DNA of 64,000 nt, from assembly GCA_947173485.1 (NCBI GenBank), contig CAMWFH010000008.1, forward strand, positions 27,407 to 91,406. Reading direction: 5' to 3'. Every line of letters begins with the position of its first letter. Within the stretch, counting starts at the first letter, position 1. The stretch comes from an uncultured Clostridia bacterium (GTDB lineage: Bacteria; Bacillota; Clostridia; Oscillospirales; Oscillospiraceae). A model generated the notes under the pieces. That model made no database searches, was not told where the DNA came from, and saw only the letters and a list, made by a program, of their open reading frames with translations. A program made the translations under genes and the position numbers. Below, piece after piece: positions 16,477 to 25,800 of the stretch.

Positions 16477-17049
16477 TTATAGGACCCGCCGGAAGATGTC
16501 CTCCAGCCGGATAGTCAGGTCGCTGAACAGACTGCACCGGAACTCGGATGTCACGTCTGCCCGCTCCGCCTCGTTCAGCTTCTCCCACATCCAGTCCGCC
16601 AAAAGGGCATGGATGGTGTGCAGCTCCAGCCGTCCCTCCTCCAGGAGGTACTGCTCCACGGTCCGGTTGGCCGGGTCCACGATCCAATACTCCTGGACGC
16701 CGCACTTTTCATAGACATCCTTCTTGTGCCCCCGGTCATATTTGGCCGTGCTGGGGGAGAGGACCTCCACCACCAGGTCCGGTACACCGTGTACACCATC
16801 GGGCTGGACCTTGTCCGGGTCGCAGACCACCATGCCGTCCGGCACGAAGCGGTCCTCCTTTGTCAGATATAGCTCTACACCGTCAGGGAAGGGCTCACAC
16901 TTGTGCCCATCCAGATAGGCCCCAAAGATTCGGTAGATGTTCCCGGCGGTCCGGTTATGATTGGTAGTGGGCCGGGGGGACATGGCCACCGTCCGGCCGC
17001 CGATCAGCTCCTCCCACACCGGCTCCTGATAGGCTAAGTTGTCCTTCAT
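16477..17049 (-). CDS. Uma2 family (PD-(D/E)XK-like) endonuclease
   Basis: A 190-residue protein of the Uma2/DUF820 family. The nuclease core is 'FVPDGMVVCDPDK' followed by 'VPDLVVEVLSPSTAKYDRGHKKD' and 'EYWIVDP', giving the D...E...K arrangement expected of a PD-(D/E)XK fold. The family is mostly uncharacterised; nuclease activity is inferred from fold. Its ATG overlaps the PARG-type stop by 4 bases (ATGA), and kptA follows 13 bases downstream, so these three are one transcription unit. Targets unknown. Confidence 0.88.
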   Translation of the reverse strand: MKDNLAYQEPVWEELIGGRTVAMSPRPTTNHNRTAGNIYRIFGAYLDGHKCEPFPDGVELYLTKEDRFVPDGMVVCDPDKVQPDGVHGVPDLVVEVLSPSTAKYDRGHKKDVYEKCGVQEYWIVDPANRTVEQYLLEEGRLELHTIHALLADWMWEKLNEAERADVTSEFRCSLFSDLTIRLEDIFRRVL

Positions 17050-17834
17050 CTCTCGGCCTCCTTCTGAAAAGCCCGCAGGCAGCGCTGGTCACGGCTCCGG
17101 TCCAAGATCGCGTGGACCACCAGGTCGAAGTCCCCCCGCTCTGCCAGAAGCTCCCGCCACCAGCGGGCGATGAGGGCCGGGTCGTTGCGGAACACGCCGC
17201 AGCCGTAGGCCCCCAGGACCAGCGTCCGGTCCCCCTGGCGGGCGAAGATATCCAGAGCCCGGGCCATCCGGGCGCGCATGACGGCTTTGGCCCTCTCCGG
17301 GTCCTCCCCCTTCAGCAGTACCTGTCCAAGGTTGACGGCGGGCAGGGTCAGCACCGAGGCGGTCACCGGCTTTGGCAGCAGACGGAAACCGCCGTCCCGG
17401 AAAAAGACCACATCGGGGGAGTAGATGGCCCAGTCGGTGTACATCATGGTGCCGCAGGCGCGGTTGCGCTCATAGTAGCGGGGGTGGGCCAGCTGGGTCT
17501 CATAGAGCCCGCTGGAGGCGGCCAGGCTCTCCTCCTGGGCCATGGCGCCGTTGAGGAACCCGCCGCCCGGATTTTTGGCGCTGGCGAAGTTCAGCACCCC
17601 CAGCCCTTTCGTATCCGCCAGGGACAGGATGGCCTCCACTGTGGAGCGCTCCTCCACCCGGACCACCGGTGTCCCCGGACCGGCGGGGGCCAGCTGCTCC
17701 TCCGGGGGGATCGAGAGGCTGCCGTCTATAGAGGCCCGATGGGCCGACCGGATATCCACCCGCCGGCCCTCCAGCAGGTAGTATCCCTGCTTTAGGATCT
17801 GCAAAGTCTCCTGGGCCACCGCTTTTCTGTCCAT
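17046..17834 (-). CDS. Bacterial-type poly(ADP-ribose) glycohydrolase-like macrodomain (TIGR02452 family)
   Basis: A 262-residue protein with the bacterial PARG signature: the triple glycine 'NPGGGFLNGAMAQEESL' (G90-G92, then Q100-E101-E102, where the glutamates are catalytic in the family), plus 'VLNFASAKNPG' and a C-terminal 'LVLGAYGCGVFRNDP' macrodomain block. Such enzymes cleave ADP-ribose-ribose or release ADP-ribose from targets. It starts 33 bases after the EcoRI-like gene stop, with Shine-Dalgarno AAAGGAGC, so the restriction genes and this trio may share a transcript. Its partnership with kptA suggests turnover of ADP-ribosylated nucleic acid or protein; that is inference. Confidence 0.9.
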   Translation of the reverse strand: MDRKAVAQETLQILKQGYYLLEGRRVDIRSAHRASIDGSLSIPPEEQLAPAGPGTPVVRVEERSTVEAILSLADTKGLGVLNFASAKNPGGGFLNGAMAQEESLAASSGLYETQLAHPRYYERNRACGTMMYTDWAIYSPDVVFFRDGGFRLLPKPVTASVLTLPAVNLGQVLLKGEDPERAKAVMRARMARALDIFARQGDRTLVLGAYGCGVFRNDPALIARWWRELLAERGDFDLVVHAILDRSRDQRCLRAFQKEAER

Positions 17835-17867
17835 CCTATCAGCTCCTTTCTTGCTGTTGGAAGTATC

Positions 17868-18716
17868 CTATATGATATGGTATCCTGTTTTTGTCAGTTG
17901 CTGGAACAGGTCTTTGCTGATCATGCGTAAAGGGGTCCTGGCGATATCCAGCATGATCTCGATCATATCCTCGCTGCCCCAATGTTCACCGGCCCCCTGC
18001 GTATAGATAGAAGCAGCTTGCAACATGATGTTCAAGCCGTTGCCGGATACGGACCTGTTTTCACAGAGATTGGTATTGATCGGCATCCCATAGTTCGCCG
18101 CTGTCAGCCTGTCCAGTCTGTTCAATGTCCCATCGTTATAGGCGATGATATAGGTACTGCCGTCAGGGCGCATGATCGTGATATCCTGTGTCAGGAAGTT
18201 TGAACCTTCAAGGAACAGGATATACGGGAAATAGGGCTCTATCAACATGAAGTTCGCGATCTCACATATGTTTTTGTGCGCACGCTCTATCGCGTTCCCT
18301 GCGGCCATAAGGATCTGGTCATTGCGTTTCCCTACGAGCCTCCCTGCTTTGATGTTCTCGATATCCTTGCCCTGATATTTTGCCTCTGAAACGACTACGA
18401 TCCTCCAGCGGCCATAGTCGTCCTTCACCTCGATGATACCGCCGTCCGGCTTGATCTTGGCGTTCGGAACGAACAAGGTCTGTCCAAGGCGTTTGTCGAT
18501 TCTCTGTAGAGCTTCGTTGATCTCTTGCTTAGACAGCTCGCTCCTATATCTGAACGTCAGCATAGGGAATTCTTTTTTGAGCCGTTCCATCGTAACGATA
18601 GAAGCATCATGTACCTCTTCATCGTGCCGCTGGGCGTCCTCATCGAATATCCCTATAACGCCATCGGCCGCTTTTTGCTGCGCCGTTAACCGGTCAGATT
18701 GCTGTTTCCCCTTCAT
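17868..18716 (-). CDS. EcoRI-family type II restriction endonuclease (predicted GAATTC)
   Basis: A 282-residue protein that aligns almost without gaps to my memory of R.EcoRI. The catalytic residues fall at the same numbers: D91 ('IKPDGG'), E111 and K113 ('SEAKYQGKD'). The base-contacting segment 'MAAGNAIERAHKN' puts N141, A142, E144 and R145 in EcoRI positions, and 'LNRLDRLTAANYGMPIN' supplies R200 and R203. Recognition of GAATTC is therefore a strong prediction. GC content is clearly below neighbouring genes, a sign of transfer. Its start overlaps the methylase end by 23 bases. One GAATTC lies inside this gene (18567-18572), so it depends on methylation. Confidence 0.95.
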   Translation of the reverse strand: MKGKQQSDRLTAQQKAADGVIGIFDEDAQRHDEEVHDASIVTMERLKKEFPMLTFRYRSELSKQEINEALQRIDKRLGQTLFVPNAKIKPDGGIIEVKDDYGRWRIVVVSEAKYQGKDIENIKAGRLVGKRNDQILMAAGNAIERAHKNICEIANFMLIEPYFPYILFLEGSNFLTQDITIMRPDGSTYIIAYNDGTLNRLDRLTAANYGMPINTNLCENRSVSGNGLNIMLQAASIYTQGAGEHWGSEDMIEIMLDIARTPLRMISKDLFQQLTKTGYHII

Positions 18717-19659
18717 GCGGATACGCTCCCTCCAGCTTTGTAAAAAAGTCCTCTGTGCTGTCTATGGGCTCATAGTCCGTGGGCTGTCCCATTTTTCGCA
18801 TGAGCGCAAGGTGCTTGTTGAAATACTCGATAGACGCGCTGTCACGGTCGCACAGCAAGCAATGCCGCCCCTCTGTGATACAGACCCGTCCGACAGTCCT
18901 GCTCCCTGCGAAAAAATCAAGGACGACGGAACCGGGATAGGAGAGCGCCCTGACAAGGCGTTCGATGATCTCTACAGGCTTCTGCGTTGGGTGCCCGACG
19001 CGTTCTTTGCTGTTCCCATTCAATCTGTTGATCTCCCATACGTTTGTCGGATTTTTGCCCTTCATCGTGTTTTCGGGGTTCAGTCGCTTGTCCTTCAAGG
19101 CTGCTGCCAGATCCTTTTCTGCGTAGGGCTCTCTTACAGAATCCAGGTCGAAATAGTAATCGTTGGATCTGGTCAGCCAGATGATCTCCTCATGTCTGTT
19201 CGCAAAGTATCGATGGGCGGACATACCATTTTTGTAACGCCAGATGATCGTGTTGATCAGCTTGAACTTCGTATGGTGCCTCACATGATGGATGATATCG
19301 ATCAGATCCCCCGACTTCGCGTCTCTGAACTGGATCCCCCCAAAAATGACCATGCTCCCATTTTTGGAAAGGACCCTGTAGGCTTCATCTAACCATTTCG
19401 ATGCCCATTCGATATAGTCATCATAGATGTCCCAGCCTGCGAGCGCAAGGTTATAGGGGGGATCGATACAAATCAGCTGGATGGATCCATCGGGAATCGT
19501 TTTCAAAAACTCGCAGCAGTCCATGATATTGAGACACAGCATAGGCCGGCCAGGACTAGCAAAATCTGTCGATGTTTTATGCTTGAACGTATGCTCTTTG
19601 CGCATCTTGTTGATGGACATAAGCGCGTGATTATAGTGGGACCTGTTATGGATAGCCAT
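18694..19659 (-). CDS. Beta-class DNA adenine methyltransferase paired with the EcoRI-like nuclease
   Basis: A 321-residue methyltransferase with catalytic motif IV DPPYN (66-70) near the N-terminus and the AdoMet motif I 'DFFAGSRTVGRV' near residue 260, the beta-class order. 'WRYKNGMSAHRYFANRHEEIIWL' and 'GHPTQKPVEIIERLV' are typical flanking motifs. M.EcoRI itself is not of this type; the RsrI system, an EcoRI isoschizomer, is known to pair an EcoRI-like nuclease with a beta-class enzyme, and this locus looks alike. It should methylate adenine in GAATTC to protect host DNA. It precedes the nuclease in the transcript, the safe order for establishment. Low GC like its partner. Confidence 0.92.
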   Translation of the reverse strand: MAIHNRSHYNHALMSINKMRKEHTFKHKTSTDFASPGRPMLCLNIMDCCEFLKTIPDGSIQLICIDPPYNLALAGWDIYDDYIEWASKWLDEAYRVLSKNGSMVIFGGIQFRDAKSGDLIDIIHHVRHHTKFKLINTIIWRYKNGMSAHRYFANRHEEIIWLTRSNDYYFDLDSVREPYAEKDLAAALKDKRLNPENTMKGKNPTNVWEINRLNGNSKERVGHPTQKPVEIIERLVRALSYPGSVVLDFFAGSRTVGRVCITEGRHCLLCDRDSASIEYFNKHLALMRKMGQPTDYEPIDSTEDFFTKLEGAYPHEGETAI

Positions 19660-19735
19660 GTTTTTGCCTCATATATGAAAGTGTAGTCGGGTTCTTTGTA
19701 AACATACTGACAGCCGGTCTTGTTCCGCTGATCAA

Positions 19736-19764
19736 ATTTTACCATGACCAGCCTCAAAATGCAA
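19736..19764 (-). promoter_or_regulatory. Promoter of the restriction-modification operon
   Basis: Minus-strand TTGCAT (19764-19759), 17 bases, TGG-extended TAAAAT (19741-19736), about 77 bases before the methylase start. Confidence 0.65.
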
Positions 19765-19835
19765 GGCGCACTTATCAAAATGGCCAAAGTCCCGCCTGCA
19801 CAGCACAAAAGATGACCGGCAGCAGAAAAGGATGG

Positions 19836-19864
19836 TTGTGTTTTTCTGTCAGGAATGGTATACT
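19836..19864 (+). promoter_or_regulatory. Promoter of the giant ATPase / HEPN operon
   Basis: TTGTGT (19836-19841), 17 bases, TGG-extended TATACT (19859-19864). It is divergent from the restriction-modification promoter about 70 bases away, so both systems share a short control region. Confidence 0.7.
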
Positions 19865-19893
19865 GTAGCTAATGTTGAAGAGGAGGGACGGCT

Positions 19894-22800
19894 ATGACAG
19901 CATTCGACCCCAGCGGCGCGGGATTTTACCTTTTGAACCCAGTCTGCCTCACCTTTTTGGATGGACACACCCTGTTCGGTGTCCTTCAGGATATCCAGCC
20001 GGAGGCGTTCACGGTGGACGGGGCCCGGTATCCTGTCCAGGAGATACAGGACCTGGAGTTCGCCGGGTCCGTCACCGATTACCACACCTACCGGGGCGGC
20101 GGGGAGATCGGCCGCTATGCCTTCTCCCTGGAGGACCTGGTCCCCTCCTTTGACCGCGACTGCCTGATCTACAGCGAGTTCGACTGCAAGGTGCTGTGCC
20201 ACTTGGCGCTGGTGGACGGGGTCATCCGGGCCAAGGACGTCCACCTGCTGGAGGCGCAGCACCGGCTGGACCTGGAGGCCCTGAGCCAGGGGGACTATCT
20301 GTATACCTTCCGGGACGGCTCCTGCCGTGTTGGCTGCCTCGCCGGCAGCGGCCCCCTGTTCAGCCTCTCTGGAGCGCCCCTGGACCCGGCCCAGATCGCC
20401 GGCATCACCCGGGCCCCCCAGGTCAACGACCAGGTGACCGTCTCCCAGAAGGACGGCCGGGAGCTGTCCGGCATCGTCTCTGCCGCCTCGCCCTCGGCTT
20501 TCGTGGTCCTGGACCAGGGGCAGCTGCCCGCCATGGTGGCCTATGACAGCATCCAGACCCTCCGATTCCGGGGCGCCGTCGCCAAGGACACCTCCCCCAA
20601 GGGGGTGGCGCGGACCAAGGTCGTGGTCAACGGTGCCGCCTTCCTCTGCAAGCCGCCCTACTGCCGCAGCAGCCGGGACTGGTCCCTGCTGGAGGAGGGG
20701 GCGGTGGTCACCTTCGCCGCCGGCGTCAACGAGCGGGGCCTGATCGCCAAGGACGTGGTGGTGGAGGCCGGCGCGGCGGCCCCCAGCGGGGAGGAGGCGG
20801 CCCTCTTCCATGGCAAGGGGGTGATCCTCTGCTGCAATACCAACGCCAGCCGGGGCAGTCTTACCGGCTATATCGGCAGCACCTACCTCTCTAAGGCCTA
20901 CAGCCTCTACGCCCGCTGTCCCATGCCCCGGGGCAGTGTGGCCTTCTCCCTGGCCCAGCTGGATTTCACCTACGAGCGGGAGAACATCTATGTCGTCTCC
21001 TATACCTGTGCCGCCGACCCCCGCACCGGCGTCCAGAAGGCCCTCTCCGTCACTCTGGAGGAGACCTACCCCTACGCCGCCTGCGCCCGGCTCCGGGTGG
21101 ACAGCGACGGGAAGGTGTCGATCCTGCCGGCGGCCACGGCATACCTGGGCCATCTGAAGAGCATGGAGGTGGAGGTCACCTGCAAGGACGGGCGGGCCGC
21201 CCAGGGGATCCTGGAGAGCTGTGACGGCCAGTGGATCGAGCTGCTCTCCCGGGAGCAGACCACCACGCTCCCCGTGGGCCACATCGCCTCCGTGCGGGCC
21301 TACGGCTATGTCACCCGCTACAGTCAGGACAGCGGCACCGGCCATATCGGCAGCTTCTGGTTCCATGTGAACGACCTGCGCAGCAGCACCGACATCGCCC
21401 GTATGGCCTTGGGCAGCCGGGTGTCCTTCACCGTGATCCAGACCTTCAAGGGCAGCTGCTATGCCGCGGCGGATATCGTGGTCCATGTGGAGACCCCGGT
21501 CCAGGGGGAGCTGACCGGGTACGACGGGCTCAACTGCACCGTCATCCCCCAGGGCCAGGAGACGGCGGAGACCTATCCGGCGGCGATGGGCTCCGGCCTG
21601 GCCAGCCGGCTCCATACCCTGGACTTCGACCAGGTGTCCTATCCCATCGTGTACCTCCTGCGGAAGGAGGGGCTGGATACCCAGATCGTCATCACCCATA
21701 TCGACACCAGCCGGGCCCGCCGCTTCGGCTATATCGTGAAGTATATCGTCCGGCCGGAGAGCGTGTCCTTTGGCTTCATCATCCCGGTGGAGCAGCTGGA
21801 CGCCTACCTCCGGGGGGAGAACCAGCAGGGGGAGTACTACTTCAGGGCCGCTGACCTGGGGGAGGAGACCGGCGTCCTCCTCAACACCCGCAGCAACTAC
21901 TACTATGTCTCTTTTGTCAGCGCCGCCGGCAAGACCGCTCGGGAGATCCGGGTCCTGGAGGAGCGCCCCTGGCCGGACAGCAGCTCCAAGCTCCAGCAGC
22001 CGGCGCCGGCCGCCCCGGCTGCTCCCGCTGTCCCCGCCGCCCCGGCGCCCGCGCCCAAGGCGGCCCCGGCCGCCGGGGCCAAGGTGGAGACGATCTCCCT
22101 GCCGGAGCTGCCCCCATCGAGCCCCTATCCCCCGGACCAGGTCCGCTATGGCCTGCTGAATCTGTGCAGCGCCCACTACGCGGCCATCAACAACTGCTAT
22201 CTCAATAAGAAGTACGCGGACCCCGCCGGACTGGAGGAGCGCACCACCGTGATCTTCGACCCGGCGGAGGCCCAGCTCCTCCCGGAGGGACCGGTCAAGA
22301 CGGCTAAGACCTCCTATCTGGTCCGCTTCGTCCCCAAGGGCACCGCCATCAATCCCAAGACCGGGGAGGAGCTGCCCACCATCGACTATGCCTACCCGGT
22401 CCAGGTCCTCCAGAGCTTCCAAAAGCCCCTGTACGTCTCCCTGCGCTTAGAGCAGGACCGCCTGCTGGCGGAGGAGGTCCGGGCGGAGGGGATGCCCAGC
22501 GTGCCTGGGCCCAAGGTGTCGATCCCGGCCCTCCAGAGGGGGGAGAGCGTCTTCTTCGTCCTCGCCGGCAAGTCTCCCGCCTTCTACACCTACCAGGGCC
22601 AGACCGCCCTGGACTATATCGTCAACGATGGGGAGAGCGTCCCCCGGTCCGAGGTGGAGAAGATCTACCGCTTCGGCGTGGTGACCGCCTTCAACCTCAC
22701 CGCCGGCCTGGGGACCCTGAACAACTTCATCCGCTTCAGCCTGACAACGGCGGACAACAAGCTGATCAATGTGCTGAAGAACCAGGTCAACGTGGTGCGC

Positions 22801-25800
22801 CTCCACGTCCTCTACGCCCACGATGCCGCCCGGATCACCGAGGTCTGCCGGATCGCCGATGAGAACCTGCGGCTGATGCCCTGGTCCCCGGCCCTGGTGA
22901 CCCAGTGCGAGAGCGCCGACCGGTGCATCGTGGCGGACGGGTCCACCTACCACTACCTCTCCGTCCTCTCTGACGGGATGGTCAACCGGAGCTTCAAGAA
23001 CGACCAGCTCCTGGACCAGGCGGTCTTTCTCCGCCGGGCGGACCAGCTGTTCCTCCGGGAGGGGGAGACCACGCCGGCCCTGATGGAGGTGGCGGTGGAT
23101 ATCCGGTGCCGGAAGGAGACCGCCACGGTCCAGTATGACGCGGGACGGGATATCTTCCTGGGCTACCGGAACCCCACCTACTTCTATCCCCTCTACGGTG
23201 CCCCCGCCGCCCTACAGCCCCAGATCGGGGCCAGCGTCACCGTGGAGTTCCGGGTCAGCGCCGACCTGCTGCGGCTGGAGGGCTGGCTGGACAACGGCGA
23301 GGCGGAGGAGCCGGAGTCCCCCGCCCTGGACAGCGAGGCCGATGCCGCCCTAGAGAACATCACCCGGGAGAGCCTGGCCATCCTCTGCCTCCACCAGACG
23401 GACCTGAGCCAGCTGCTGCTGAAGGGGGTCATGCTGGACGAGCAGGGCGTCCCGGCGGACCTGGAGCAGGCCCAGCGGGCCTTTGAGATCCTCCACGGCC
23501 AGCCGGGGGACGTCAGCTCCCTGGCCGCCGCCAAGATCGCCCTGGGCTTCCCAGAGCTGGAGCTGAGCCGGTCCCCCAACCCTAACAGCCGGGAGAACCA
23601 GATCGGCCGGCTGCTGGTCAGCGCCTTCCAGAAGCGCTGCCAGAGGATCGGACTGGACGGCAACTCCGTCTTTGGCGAGCACTCCTACTACCTCACCCTC
23701 CTCCTGCGCTACGCGGTGAAGTACGGCAAGCGCCACTCCTACAACCAGAGCCCCACTTACGACTACCTCTACCGGCTCTTCCTCCAGGACTTCGGCACCC
23801 GGGAGGAGCTGGCCGCCTACCTCCAGACCGGCCGGAGCGCCGACCGGAAGCAGCTGGCCGCCCTGTTGCAGCGCCCCTGCCGCCAGGTCGAGGAGTTCAC
23901 GGCCCATATCATGCCCCTGGACAAGAAGAGCGCCGAGCAGGTCTGCGCCATCCTGGAGGGCTGCCCCGTCCTCAGCGAGCAGGTCCAGCAGTACGCGGTC
24001 CAGACCGACAACACCATCCGGGGCAAGCGGGTGACGGATATCGTCCTGGCCCTCCGGGAGCGGTATATCCGGGACAAGGCCCGCTTCGCCGACCTGTTCG
24101 CCGAGTTCGCCGGACAGGAGCGCCTCTGCGCCGACTGCAAGGGCATCCTGCTCAATATGCAGGCCCGGTTCCTCAAGATCGTCTGCAAGGACGATGCCAA
24201 CCGGTTCGAGCGGCTGCTGCGCTCCTGCCTCCAGGTCTGCGAGTACACCAACAAGCTGGGCTTCGTCCAGCAGGAGCAGGAGCTCAAGACCGCCTACCGG
24301 GAGGTCTGCGAGCTGGAGGCGGATATCCTGAACCACCCCTGCCGGGAGAGCGTGGAGATCCTGGTGGTCAGTCCCGCCTTCCCGCCGGAGGACAGTGTCC
24401 TGGCCCGGATCAAGGGGGAGATCGCGGCGCTGCTGAACCAGCTGTACCAGAACAAGGACCTGTCCCCCCGGATCGCCTGCATCCCCAACGAGGCGGTGAT
24501 CGCCGAGGGGCAGGAGAAGCTTTGGCTCATCATCCAAAACGGGGACAAGACCATGAACCTCCAGCCGGCGGACAATGTGACGCTGTTTTTGGAGTCCTAC
24601 ACCGAGGACGTGTCCGTCCCCTCCCAGGTGGCCCTGCGGCAGCTCCATCTGGGGTCCGGGGACCAGGTGGCGGTGGAGGTGGCCCTGGTGGTGGACAACT
24701 GGAAGCCCCGGACCATCAACCTGGGCTGGGCCATCTCCTTCGAGTACGCCGCCGGCTTCGTGGACGGCCATGTGAGCAAGCGCCGCTGCCGCCAGGAGCA
24801 GGACACCCCCCTGGAGCTCCAGATCGGCCAGGTGAGCACCTTCACCAAGGACCTCCAGGCGGAGAACCCCTACCGGGAGCCGGCCCAGGGCCAGCCCCTG
24901 GAGGGGAGCGAGATGTTCTATGGCCGGGAGGTGGAGCGCCGGGAGATCTGGGACAGCATCGTCCGAACGGTGGATGGCCGGGAGGAGCTGATCCCCGGCA
25001 GCGCCGTGATCGTCCACGGCCAGAAGAAGAGCGGCAAGACCAGCCTGGTCAACCAGATCAAGAACGCCCTCAAGACCAGCCCGGACCTCCAGCGGCAGGC
25101 CATCCTGCTGAACTTCAACAACATCCTGGACGAGGTGGGGGGCAAGGAGCTGCTGCCCTACTTCAAGTTCACCTTCTATGGCAACATCCTCTCCCGGTTC
25201 GAGAACGAGGTCTACAACAACCACCCGGACGTGATGGCCATGATGGAGGAAAATGGCCTCCAGATCCCGGACATGGTGGCCAACCAGGCGGCGGCCGCCT
25301 ATCTCTTCGACAAGTTCTTCCGGGACTTCTACCGCTGCGACAAGGGCCGGCATGTGATCGTGCTGTTCATGGACGAGTTCACCCTCCTCTGCACCACGAT
25401 CCTCCAGGAGATCAAGCGCTCCCCGGACGATGCCTCCCTGGCCACGATCCCCAACTTCATCAAGACCTTCTCCTCCCAGTACCACTTCGTCCAGCTGGTC
25501 ATCGGCCACGAGGCCATGATGCGGGCCTTCGATACCCTGGGCGTTCTGAACCACACGGCGGAGTTCGCCAAGTCCGTGGAGATCTCCGCCCTGGACCGGG
25601 ATGCCTCCCAGCGGCTGATCAAGGAGCCCATGGCCCGGGCCTTCGGGGAGGACGTGTATAAGACGGAGCTGGGCCGGCGGGCGGTGGAGAAGCTGCTGGA
25701 CCTGTCCGGGTGCAACCCCACTTACCTGATGCGGCTGTGCAACCAGCAGTTCCAATACTATGTGGACCCGGTCAAGTGTCCCCGGAGCCAGCTGATCGTC

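Noticed and set aside
19849..22422. Long minus-strand open frame opposite the giant ATPase gene
   Set aside because: It is a GC-driven shadow: composition is Gly/Val/Leu/His-rich without domains, while the plus frame has clear motifs and a ribosome binding site.
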